Source: Clostridium sp. (GTDB taxonomy: Bacteria; Bacillota; Clostridia; Lachnospirales; Lachnospiraceae). From it: a stretch of DNA of 8,664 nt. Below, piece by piece: positions 1-6,711 of the stretch (position 1 is the stretch's first letter; each line of letters opens with the position of its first letter). The position numbers were made by a program, and so were the translations under genes. Under the pieces are notes generated by a model that was not told the origin of the DNA, made no database searches, and saw only the letters and a program-made list of their open reading frames with translations. The DNA lies in NCBI GenBank assembly GCA_016302185.1, contig JAEDOC010000090.1, positions 1 through 8,664 of the forward strand, written 5' to 3'.

Positions 1-57
1 CCCTTTCCCGCGTCCGTGTCCGACTCCTTACAGAAGATATTTTCGACCAATTACAAA

Positions 58-82
58 GGAGCGCCGGCTTACGCGACGCTCC
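58..82 (-). terminator. Candidate terminator of the M24 peptidase gene
   Basis: GGAGCG at 58-63 is the exact reverse complement of CGCTCC at 77-82, giving a six-base-pair GC-rich stem that starts about 20 bases past the peptidase stop codon. On the minus strand the stem is followed by TTTGTAATT, a weak and interrupted U-tract. Position and stem favour a terminator; the short tract and the 13-base interior make it only moderately convincing. Nothing else was recognised in bases 1-101. Confidence 0.45.
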
Positions 83-101
83 AGGTTACTCAATTAAATC
101 T

Positions 102-1181
102 CTACTCCACAACATCCAGCTCTTTACTGTAGGAGTTTAAGATTTCGCATCCGTCCTCGGTAATCAGCACCAGATCCTCGATGCGGACGCCCAGCTCATC
201 GTCCACGTAGATGCCGGGCTCGATGGAGAAGATATTGCCGACTTCGGCAGTCTTCTTGTTGACGGAGGAAACATCACCGAATTCGTGAACCTCCAGACCG
301 ATGAAGTGGCCCAGACGGTGAGTAAAGTTGGGGCCGTAGCCGGCATCTTCGATGATTTTCCGGGCAGCGCGGTCTACCTCACACAGCGGAACACCGGGCT
401 TTAAGATCGCCTCAGCGGCGGCGTTGGCCTTCTTCACCAGCTCATAGATCTCACGATGCTTTTCATTCGGTACCTTCTTGTAGAAGAAGGTACGGGTCAT
501 ATCGGAACAGTAGCTGTCCTTGACACAGCCGACATCAAAGAGAACGGTATCGCCTTCTTTTAATACGGTATCATCCGGCTCGTGATGGCCTTTGGCACAA
601 TTGGCGCCGAAACCGACCAGCGGGGAGAAGGAACATCCCTCTGCGCCAAGTTCAGTGTAGATTTCCATCATTTTGGAAGCTACCTCCTTTTCAGTTACGC
701 CTTCTTTAATGAGACCACGGAAACGGGCCATGGCCTGATCGTTGAGTGCGGATACAGCCTTCATGAGCTTCTGTTCCTCTGCATCCTTGCAGGCACGGAC
801 CTCGTCTACACATACAGAGCTTAGTACGCAGCGGGAAGCGCCGGAACCATCGATGACAGGAAGCAGGAAACGGGCCGGGAAGTTTTTATCAATTCCAAGC
901 GGCTCTCCTTTCTTAATGCAGGCGCAGAGCAGAGACAGATAATCATCGGTATCATCAAAGCGAACCTTCTCAACTCCCAGATCCTCGGGAACCGTAAACA
1001 GGTTGTTGATGAAAATCTTATTGCTGCCGTCTTCGCAGATATAAAGAGCATAGAGCCGTTCACCGGGATTGATAAAGCGCCCGGTCAGATAATAAATTGC
1101 AAACGGATCTGAAATTATCATCTGCCGAAGTCCATTTTCTTTTAGTTTCCCTAAAATTTTTTCAAGCCTTTCGCGATTCAT
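102..1181 (-). CDS. M24-family metallopeptidase (Xaa-Pro dipeptidase / aminopeptidase P type)
   Basis: A 359-residue cytoplasmic protein with no signal peptide. Residues 1 to about 130 look like a creatinase-type N-terminal domain; about 137-350 form the pita-bread M24 catalytic domain. The five expected metal ligands are visible: D216 and D227 (LFDVG then SDMTRT, 11 apart as in the family), H292 in RLGHFIG, E321 in SIEPG and E335 in RIED. H299 in VHE is the usual additional active-site histidine. Family members remove an N-terminal residue ahead of proline, or split Xaa-Pro dipeptides, using two divalent metals; creatinase-like relatives hydrolyse other amides, so substrate specificity is not settled by sequence alone. 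The start is supported by AGGGAGGT (1195 down to 1188), six bases upstream of the ATG. The length is typical of the family. It is transcribed divergently from the ABC operon and shares its control region, which suggests it may act on the imported compound (inference). Confidence 0.93.
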   Translation of the reverse strand: MNRERLEKILGKLKENGLRQMIISDPFAIYYLTGRFINPGERLYALYICEDGSNKIFINNLFTVPEDLGVEKVRFDDTDDYLSLLCACIKKGEPLGIDKNFPARFLLPVIDGSGASRCVLSSVCVDEVRACKDAEEQKLMKAVSALNDQAMARFRGLIKEGVTEKEVASKMMEIYTELGAEGCSFSPLVGFGANCAKGHHEPDDTVLKEGDTVLFDVGCVKDSYCSDMTRTFFYKKVPNEKHREIYELVKKANAAAEAILKPGVPLCEVDRAARKIIEDAGYGPNFTHRLGHFIGLEVHEFGDVSSVNKKTAEVGNIFSIEPGIYVDDELGVRIEDLVLITEDGCEILNSYSKELDVVE

Positions 1182-1248
1182 GAAATTACCTCCCTAAGAA
1201 TTATTTAAATATGAATTTTTTGTAGAAATTTGTAAAGCTATTACCATA

Positions 1249-1276
1249 ATTTTAAAGAATTATCTGCAAAAGTCAA
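1249..1276 (-). promoter_or_regulatory. Candidate promoter of the M24 peptidase gene
   Basis: Read on the minus strand, TTGACT (1276 to 1271) and TAAAAT (1254 to 1249) are separated by 16 bases and match a housekeeping sigma promoter with one mismatch in each hexamer. The predicted start near 1242 leaves a leader of about 60 bases with the ribosome binding site at its end. The region is very AT-rich, so chance matches are likelier than usual. Confidence 0.45.
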
Positions 1277-1280
1277 GTAA

Positions 1281-1297
1281 AATAACAGTCTGTTATT
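1281..1297. promoter_or_regulatory. Perfect 17-bp palindrome, candidate operator between divergent promoters
   Basis: AATAACAG at 1281-1288 and CTGTTATT at 1290-1297 are exact reverse complements around one central T. The site is four bases upstream of the leftward -35 hexamer (centre near -47 for that promoter) and about 80 bases upstream of the rightward start. Its half-site TGTTATT recurs twice near the rightward start. A dimeric regulator serving both promoters is inferred; no regulator gene lies in the window. Confidence 0.5.
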
Positions 1298-1322
1298 AAA
1301 AAATGAAAAAAATTGAAAATAT

Positions 1323-1336
1323 AACAAAAATTTGTT
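1323..1336. repeat. Short inverted repeat overlapping the operon -35 box
   Basis: AACAAA (1323-1328) and TTTGTT (1331-1336) are inverted copies separated by AA. The right arm runs into the TTGACG hexamer at 1335. The site could be a second protein-binding site, but its composition is simple (mostly A and T), so it may be chance. Confidence 0.3.
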
Positions 1337-1363
1337 GACGTCTGGAAACAACTGGGGTACAAT
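1335..1363 (+). promoter_or_regulatory. Promoter of the ABC importer operon
   Basis: TTGACG (1335-1340) and TACAAT (1358-1363) are separated by exactly 17 bases; each differs from the housekeeping consensus at one position. Transcription would start near 1370, giving a leader of about 75 bases before the lipoprotein start. It is the best promoter match in the window and fits strong expression of a binding protein. Confidence 0.8.
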
Positions 1364-1368
1364 GGACG

Positions 1369-1388
1369 TGTTATTTCAATTTGTTATT
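1369..1388. repeat. Direct repeat of TGTTATT at the operon transcription start
   Basis: TGTTATT occurs at 1369-1375 and again at 1382-1388, a 13-base period, so both copies face the same way on about the same side of the helix. The same heptamer forms both arms of the palindrome at 1281-1297. The position over the predicted start would suit a repressor (inference). Confidence 0.4.
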
Positions 1389-1445
1389 CCGAAGTGAATT
1401 TCAGCGGAAGAGAAATTGAGTAAAAAAAGAAGGAGGAAACAACCT

Positions 1446-2660
1446 ATGAAAAAATTATTATCAGTAGTTCTTGCAGGTACGATGACCGTATCCATGCTGG
1501 CAGGCTGCGGTTCCAAGGAAGCAGCTCCGGCTGAGACACAGGCAGCAGCTGAGACAAAAGCAGAAGCAGCCGGAGATACCGCAGCAGCAGAAGAAGCAGC
1601 TCCCAACGGTAAGGTTGCCATCGTTACCAATACGGTATCTCAGAACGAGGAAGAGTACCGTTCTGCTGAGTCCATGACTCAGAAGTACGGCGATAAGATT
1701 GTTCATGTTACCTGGCCGGATAACTTCATGACCGAGCAGGAGCAGATGATTACCACCGTCAGCAAGCTGGCAGCAGATCCGGAGATCAAGGCTGTGATCA
1801 TCAACCAGGCCGTTCCGGGAACCAACGCCGCTATTGATAAGCTTCTGGAGTCTCGTGATGATATGCTGATTATCTACGGCACACCGCAGGAGAACCCGGA
1901 AGACGTAGCTGCCAGAGCAGATATTATTCTTCAGCCGAACGAGCTGGATATGGGACCTGCGATGGTTGAGCAGGCACAGAAGATGGGAGCAAAGACTTTT
2001 GTTCACTATTCCTTCCCGAGACATATGGCTCAGGTGCTTTTGTCCTCCAGACGTGAGCTGATCAAAGAAAAATGTGCAGAACTGGGTATTGAATTTGTAG
2101 ATGCAACCGCTCCGGACCCGACCGGTGACTCCGGTGTATCCGGTGCTCAGCAGTTCATCCTTGAGGACGTTCCGAAGATGGTAGCTCAGTATGGTAAGGA
2201 TACCGCATTCTTCTCCACCAACTGCGCAATGCAGGTTCCGTTAATCAAGGCCTGTGTCAGCGAAGGCGCTATCTATCCGCAGCCGTGCTGCCCGTCTCCG
2301 TACCATGGCTATCCTGCAGCATTAGGTCTGGTATCTGAGGAAGATTCCGCAGTAGAGAAGATGAACATTGAGGATATTGTTGCTCAGACCACCAAGGCTC
2401 TTGACGAGGCCGGCGTTCTTGGCAGATTCTCCACATGGCCGGTTCCGGTTTCCATGATGATGACTGTTGCCGGTACAGAGTATGCATTTGACTGGATGGC
2501 TGGCAACACCAACGGTAAGCTGGATCTGGATGCTCTGAAGGCAAAGATGGACGAGTACGCAGGACTTGACTGTCAGATGTCTCCGTATACAGACGACGCA
2601 GGTACATCTTATGATAACTATCAGTTAATCATGATGGATTATCTGACCTACGGCGAATAA
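1446..2660 (+). CDS. DUF3798-type substrate-binding lipoprotein of an ABC importer
   Basis: A 404-residue secreted protein, tethered to the outer face of the membrane. Residues 1-20 are a lipoprotein signal (MKK, hydrophobic core, then LAG) with the lipidated cysteine at C21. Residues 24-54 are an Ala/Glu-rich flexible linker. The globular part from about 56 has the alternating strand/helix pattern of a two-lobed binding protein: KVAIVTN, KAVIINQ, MLIIYG, KTFVHYSF, TAFFSTN. It resembles the DUF3798 family (recognised from memory), for which I know no assigned ligand. The ATG at 1446 is chosen because AGGAGG (1431-1436) lies nine bases upstream and the signal peptide begins there; an in-frame TTG at 1416 would put a run of basic residues ahead of the signal and place the start before the ribosome binding site. 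It is first in the operon, followed by ATPase and permeases, which supports the receptor role. It should deliver its ligand to the two permeases. Confidence 0.88.
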   Translation: MKKLLSVVLAGTMTVSMLAGCGSKEAAPAETQAAAETKAEAAGDTAAAEEAAPNGKVAIVTNTVSQNEEEYRSAESMTQKYGDKIVHVTWPDNFMTEQEQMITTVSKLAADPEIKAVIINQAVPGTNAAIDKLLESRDDMLIIYGTPQENPEDVAARADIILQPNELDMGPAMVEQAQKMGAKTFVHYSFPRHMAQVLLSSRRELIKEKCAELGIEFVDATAPDPTGDSGVSGAQQFILEDVPKMVAQYGKDTAFFSTNCAMQVPLIKACVSEGAIYPQPCCPSPYHGYPAALGLVSEEDSAVEKMNIEDIVAQTTKALDEAGVLGRFSTWPVPVSMMMTVAGTEYAFDWMAGNTNGKLDLDALKAKMDEYAGLDCQMSPYTDDAGTSYDNYQLIMMDYLTYGE

Positions 2661-2683
2661 TATAAGCTTCATTTGATGCTTGC

Positions 2684-2715
2684 AGCGGCACGGGGGATTT
2701 CTCCTTCGTGCCGTT
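2684..2715 (+). other. Intercistronic stem-loop after the binding-protein gene
   Basis: CGGCACG (2686-2692) pairs exactly with CGTGCCG (2707-2713). The stem continues inward through two G-U pairs and GGA/TCC to a four-base loop, and outward by a G-U and an A-T pair, about 14 pairs in all. Only two T follow, then A-rich sequence, so it lacks the U-tract of a normal terminator. It more likely protects the upstream message or causes partial termination, giving more receptor than membrane components, as is common in importer operons (inference). Confidence 0.65.
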
Positions 2716-2743
2716 AAAAATAGGCGGAAAGAAGCCAGAGGTT

Positions 2744-2750
2744 AGGAGGT
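2744..2750 (+). promoter_or_regulatory. Ribosome binding site fixing the TTG start of the ATPase gene
   Basis: AGGAGGT sits six bases upstream of TTG at 2757, an ideal spacing, and the protein read from there begins with the usual N-terminal strand of an ABC ATPase (LLEFKNVSKSF). This supports the rare start codon, which may moderate ATPase synthesis. Confidence 0.8.
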
Positions 2751-2756
2751 ATACGC

Positions 2757-4352
2757 TTGAGCGAAAATCTGCTGGAATTTAAAAATGTTTCAAAATCATT
2801 TTACGGAAATCAGGTACTGAAGAATATCAATATGACTCTGAAGAAGGGCGAGGTTCATGCACTGATTGGTGAGAACGGTGCGGGTAAGTCCACCCTGATG
2901 AACATATTATTCGGTATGCCGGCGATTCATGAGACCGGCGGTTTTGAAGGAACCGTAGAGATTGAGGGAAAAGAGATGCATATCCGCTCTCCGCATGACG
3001 CCATGCTGGAGGGCATTGGTATGGTACACCAGGAATTTATGCTGATTCCGGGATTTACCATTACTGAAAATATCAAGTTAAACCGAGAGATTACGAAAGG
3101 AAACGTAGTCAGTAAAATTTTAGGAAAGCGTCTGGAAGGCCTGAATTATAAACAGATGAATTCGGATGCGCAGCAGGCACTGCAGATGCTGGATATGGAC
3201 ATCGAAAGCTACACCAAGGTAGCCGGCCTGCCGGTTGGTCATATGCAGTTTATCGAGATTGCCCGTGAGATTGATAAAGAAGGGGTAAAGATTCTCGTAT
3301 TTGATGAACCGACCGCAGTTCTGGCGGATGCGGAGGCGCAGAATCTTCTGAAAGCCATCCGTCGTCTGGCAGATACCGGCATTGGTATTATATTTATCAG
3401 CCATCGTCTGGAAGAGATTGTTTCGGTGGCAGACACTGTAACCATCCTTCGAGACGGCACCCATGTGGCTACCAAGCCGATCAGCGAGACCAGTGCGGCA
3501 GACATTGCCCGTATGATGATTGGCCGTGCAGTTACCCTGGATCGCGATCTGGATGAGAACCGTACCGTATCGGATGAGGTTGTCTTAAGTATCCGGGATC
3601 TTCATGTCAATATGCCGGGCGAGCAGGTAAAGGGAATCAATCTGGATGTTCACAAGGGTGAGATCATGGGTATCGGCGGTCTGGCAGGACAGGGCAAGCT
3701 GGGCATAGCCAACGGTATTATGGGTATCTACCCGGCCAAGGGCGAGGTAACCTTTGAAGGAAAATCCCTTCCGCTGAATCATTCCCGGCAGGTTCTGCTG
3801 GACGGAGTTGCTTTTGTAAGTGAGGATCGAAAAGGAGTCGGCCTTCTTCTGGACGAATCGATTGAACTGAATATCTGCTTTACGGCGATGCAGAATCAGG
3901 ATAAATTCCTGAAGAATTACGGAATCATCAAGATGAAGGACAGCAAGATGATTCGCGAGCATGCCAATAAGATGATTGAGGAACTGGATATCCGCTGTAC
4001 TTCACCGCTGCAGAAGACGGGAAGCCTGTCCGGCGGAAATCAGCAGAAGGTGTGTGTAGCACGTGCGCTGACGCAGAATCCAAAGCTTCTTCTGGTATCC
4101 GAACCGACGCGTGGTATCGATATCGGTGCGAAAAAACTGGTTCTGGATTTACTGAAGAGGCTGAATCAGGAGATGGGAATGACGATTGTGATGACCTCCT
4201 CCGAGCTGGCTGAGCTTCGAAGCATCTGTGATAATATTGCCATTGTCTGCGACGGCAAGGTTGCAGGCATCTTGAAGCCGACAGATTCTGACACGAAATT
4301 CGGTCTGATGATGTCCGGCATTACCGAAATAGAAGAAGGAGGTGAGGAATAA
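2757..4352 (+). CDS. ABC importer ATPase, two fused nucleotide-binding domains (RbsA/MglA type)
   Basis: A 531-residue cytoplasmic ATPase that would power the two downstream permeases. Domain 1 (about 5-255): Walker A GENGAGKST 38-46, Q-loop Q92, signature region LPVGHMQ 158-164 (a departure from LSGGQ), Walker B ILVFDEPT 179-186, H-loop H216. Domain 2 (about 276-515): Walker A GLAGQGKLG 308-316, keeping K314 but with L315 where Ser/Thr is normal; consensus signature LSGGNQQK 424-431; Walker B LLLVSEPT 444-451 with S448 in place of the usual Asp before catalytic E449; and S482 at the H-loop. In the head-to-tail sandwich the intact motifs combine into one complete ATP site and the altered ones into the other. 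Length and domain order fit the sugar/nucleoside importer branch. The TTG start is used; the stop overlaps the next gene's ATG by one base, so translation is probably coupled. The ligand cannot be read from this protein. Confidence 0.93.
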   Translation: MSENLLEFKNVSKSFYGNQVLKNINMTLKKGEVHALIGENGAGKSTLMNILFGMPAIHETGGFEGTVEIEGKEMHIRSPHDAMLEGIGMVHQEFMLIPGFTITENIKLNREITKGNVVSKILGKRLEGLNYKQMNSDAQQALQMLDMDIESYTKVAGLPVGHMQFIEIAREIDKEGVKILVFDEPTAVLADAEAQNLLKAIRRLADTGIGIIFISHRLEEIVSVADTVTILRDGTHVATKPISETSAADIARMMIGRAVTLDRDLDENRTVSDEVVLSIRDLHVNMPGEQVKGINLDVHKGEIMGIGGLAGQGKLGIANGIMGIYPAKGEVTFEGKSLPLNHSRQVLLDGVAFVSEDRKGVGLLLDESIELNICFTAMQNQDKFLKNYGIIKMKDSKMIREHANKMIEELDIRCTSPLQKTGSLSGGNQQKVCVARALTQNPKLLLVSEPTRGIDIGAKKLVLDLLKRLNQEMGMTIVMTSSELAELRSICDNIAIVCDGKVAGILKPTDSDTKFGLMMSGITEIEEGGEE

Positions 4353-5413
4353 TGGAAGAGAAGAAATTCTCATTGAAAGAACTGGTCAATAAGGTCAGCC
4401 TTCCCACCATTATTATTGCGGCATTCCTTGCTTTTATCCTGATTCTGGGACATTTTATGGGATTGTCAGTAGCTACTCTGTTAAGTGATACGGTGAAGCG
4501 TGCCGGAATGAACGGTATTCTGGTTCTGGCGATGCTTCCGTCCATTCAGTCCGGTACCGGACCGAACTTTGCGCTTCCGGTAGGAATTGAATGCGGACTG
4601 TTTGCGATTGTCTGTACCATCGAATTCGGATTTACCGGCTGGGCCTGGTTCTTTGTTTCCATTGCCCTGGCCACGGTCTTTGCCACCATCGTCGGATATG
4701 CTTATGGCAAGCTGATCAATGCGGTAAAGGGTTCCGAGATGACGATCGCAACATACACCGGTTTCTCCATCGTTGCATTCATGTGTCTGATCTGGCTTCT
4801 GGTTCCATTTAAATCCCCGAATATGGGCTGGTTTATCGGACAGGGTCTTCGTGAGACCATTCAGCTGGATGTCATCGGCGCCAATATGATTCTGAACAAT
4901 TTCCTTGGATTCTCTATCGGTCCGGATTTCTATTTCCCTACCGGTATGATCCTGTTCTTCCTTTTGTTCTGCGGCATTGTGTGGGCATTCTTCCAGAGTA
5001 AACACGGAATTGCCATTTCCGCTGTAGGAAGCAGCAACAGCTTCTCTGCGGCATCCGGTCTGAACATTAATCGGAACCGGATTCTGGCCAACGTTCTTTC
5101 CACCATTCTTGGTGCTATCGGAATCGTGGTTTATTCTCAGAGCTATGGCTATACACAGCTTTACAATGCGCCTCTGACCATGGCGTTCGCTGCAGTTGCA
5201 GCTATTCTCATCGGCGGAGCTTCGGCTTCCCGCGCGAAGGTATCTCATGTAATTCTCGGTGTGTTCCTGTTCCAGGGACTTCTGACCTCTGCACTTCCGG
5301 TTGCAAACCGCGTATTTGCGGGTACCGATCTTTCTGAGGTAATGCGAATGGTTATCCAGAACGGTATCATCCTTTACGCTCTGACACAGGTACGGAAAGG
5401 AGGAAAAGAGTGA
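4352..5413 (+). CDS. ABC importer permease 1 (BPD_transp_2 / RbsC-like)
   Basis: A 353-residue integral membrane protein with about eight to ten hydrophobic segments (roughly 18-37, 53-67, 76-90, 96-120, 133-152, 198-215, 247-262, 275-292, 297-317, 330-346). The cytoplasmic loop AVGSSNSFSAASGLNINRNRI (parts of 224-244) is the conserved ATPase-contacting loop of this family, followed by the Gly/Ala-rich TM segment with ILIGGASAS 285-293. A polar stretch at 153-196 lies between membrane segments, probably outside the cell, and may face the binding protein. The ATG overlaps the ATPase stop (TAATG), and GGAGG just upstream is inside the ATPase gene, so the two are probably translationally coupled. 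With permease 2 it should form a heterodimeric channel. Confidence 0.9.
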   Translation: MEEKKFSLKELVNKVSLPTIIIAAFLAFILILGHFMGLSVATLLSDTVKRAGMNGILVLAMLPSIQSGTGPNFALPVGIECGLFAIVCTIEFGFTGWAWFFVSIALATVFATIVGYAYGKLINAVKGSEMTIATYTGFSIVAFMCLIWLLVPFKSPNMGWFIGQGLRETIQLDVIGANMILNNFLGFSIGPDFYFPTGMILFFLLFCGIVWAFFQSKHGIAISAVGSSNSFSAASGLNINRNRILANVLSTILGAIGIVVYSQSYGYTQLYNAPLTMAFAAVAAILIGGASASRAKVSHVILGVFLFQGLLTSALPVANRVFAGTDLSEVMRMVIQNGIILYALTQVRKGGKE

Positions 5414-6690
5414 TGGAGAATACTTCTTTTAGCAAAAAGGTGCTTACCTGGATTGGTGACAATCTGGTAACTCTGATTTTCCTTGCATTTACAATTGTTG
5501 GTTTTTCAGTATCCAATGTTTCTTTCAGCTGGTTCCTCGGAGAGCTGACCGGGCGTCTTTACCGGAACGGTTTCCTGGTTCTTTCTCTGATTATTCCGGT
5601 TGTTGCCGGTCTGGGATTAAACTTCGGTATTGTTGTCGGAGCGATGGCCGGTCAGATTGCAGTCGTGTTTGTCCGCTATTTTGAATGGGGCAATCTGGGT
5701 GGGTTCTTTACTGCCATTCTGTTATCTGTTCCGCTGGCGGTGCTTTTTGGATGGCTGACCGGTCTTCTGTATAACAAGACACGCGGTCAGGAAATGATTG
5801 CCAGCCTGATTGTCGGATATTTTGCAAACGGACTGTATCAGTTCCTGTTCCTGTTTGTGGTTGGTGTTATCATCAAGGTTCCCAGCAATCATCCACTGAT
5901 TAAGCCGGATGGTATCGGTATCCGTTCCACCGTGGATCTCGGTATCGCGGATAAGGGCGGTTTGAAATATGCCCTCGATAATCTGGCGAAGATTCCATTT
6001 ACCCATGCGATGATCCTTATCGCTGCTGCGATTCTGATCTTCCAGGTAGTTCGTTTCTTCCGTGCTAAGCAGGAGATGAAGCTGGTAAAGAACCGTGTGA
6101 TGACAGGCATCAATGTAGTTCTTTGTCTGATTGTCATCGGTATTGCTGTCAATGCGATTGTGTCGAAAAATAGTCTTACTACCGTAGCGAAGGTTCCGGT
6201 TGTGACGCTGCTTATCATCATCGGTCTCTGTATTTTTACGGAACTGTTGCTGAAAACCAAGCTGGGCCAGGATTTCAAGGCTGTAGGACAGAGCCAGAGA
6301 ATTGCAGAGGTTTCCGGTATTGATGTAGATAAGACCCGTATTATCGCGGTTATTCTTTCCACCGTACTTGCTGCCTGGGGCCAGATTATCTTCCTGCAGA
6401 ATGTAGGTACCTTAAATACCTACAACGCACATTCTCAGGTTGGTATGTTTGCCGTTGCTTCCATCCTTGTTGGTGGTGCTTCTACCTCCAAGGCAACCGT
6501 GGGACAGGCGATCATCGGTACCATTTTGTTCAATGCCATGTTTATTATGTCTCCGGAGATTGGCCAGGCGGTATTTGGCCAGGCACTTCTGGGGGAATAT
6601 TTCCGTACCTTTATGGTATACGGCGTTATCGGCTTTGCCCTTGGTATCTATGTATGGAAGGCAAACCGGAAAAACAAGCTTACCATCTGA
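5413..6690 (+). CDS. ABC importer permease 2 (BPD_transp_2 / RbsC-like)
   Basis: A 425-residue membrane protein, clearly a longer relative of permease 1: it keeps the loop AVGQSQRIAEVSGIDVDKTRI (parts of 290-310) and ILVGGASTSK at 351-360. Hydrophobic segments lie at about 17-36, 53-68, 70-88, 97-120, 130-153, 199-216, 232-250, 261-280, 309-328, 342-357, 363-380 and 399-415. Compared with permease 1 it is about 70 residues longer, mostly from an enlarged central part (about 154-260) that adds a polar loop and one or two hydrophobic segments. AGGAGG (5398-5403) is nine bases before ATG 5413, which overlaps the previous stop by one base (TGATG); a GTG at 5410 is an alternative start adding one residue. 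The pairing of two unequal permeases is typical of nucleoside/BmpA-type and branched-chain systems. Confidence 0.9.
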   Translation: MENTSFSKKVLTWIGDNLVTLIFLAFTIVGFSVSNVSFSWFLGELTGRLYRNGFLVLSLIIPVVAGLGLNFGIVVGAMAGQIAVVFVRYFEWGNLGGFFTAILLSVPLAVLFGWLTGLLYNKTRGQEMIASLIVGYFANGLYQFLFLFVVGVIIKVPSNHPLIKPDGIGIRSTVDLGIADKGGLKYALDNLAKIPFTHAMILIAAAILIFQVVRFFRAKQEMKLVKNRVMTGINVVLCLIVIGIAVNAIVSKNSLTTVAKVPVVTLLIIIGLCIFTELLLKTKLGQDFKAVGQSQRIAEVSGIDVDKTRIIAVILSTVLAAWGQIIFLQNVGTLNTYNAHSQVGMFAVASILVGGASTSKATVGQAIIGTILFNAMFIMSPEIGQAVFGQALLGEYFRTFMVYGVIGFALGIYVWKANRKNKLTI

Positions 6691-6711
6691 TAGAGTGGAA
6701 AATTGTCGAAT

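Noticed and set aside
1342..1357. Catabolite-response (cre-like) site in TGGAAACAACTGGG
   Set aside because: The central CG and the second half of the cre consensus are missing, so the resemblance is only partial.
1416..1445. TTG at 1416 as start of the lipoprotein, adding 10 basic residues
   Set aside because: The AGGAGG at 1431-1436 lies downstream of it and nine bases ahead of ATG 1446, and the lipoprotein signal begins at that ATG.
1370..1445. Riboswitch or structured leader in the 5' region of the importer operon
   Set aside because: About 75 bases, with only weak short pairings such as TGA/TCA near 1395-1403; no conserved riboswitch core recognised.
1509..1607. GCAGCAG-rich stretch as a tandem repeat or mobile remnant
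   Set aside because: It encodes the Ala/Glu linker after the lipobox, common in Gram-positive lipoproteins; the units are irregular and in frame.
1461..2024. Minus-strand open frame of 187 codons opposite the lipoprotein gene
   Set aside because: Its Cys/Ser-rich low-complexity part is the mirror of the Ala-rich linker codons (GCA/GCC), not a real protein.
2664..2681. Hairpin AAGC...GCTT just after the lipoprotein stop codon
   Set aside because: Only four outer pairs, then a T-T mismatch and two inner pairs; too weak next to the strong stem at 2684-2715.
4481..5248. Long open frame on the minus strand (255 codons) opposite permease 1
   Set aside because: It lies entirely antisense to a clear membrane protein gene; its product is polar and low in recognisable motifs, and it has no ribosome binding site or own context. 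It is a by-product of codon bias in the real gene.
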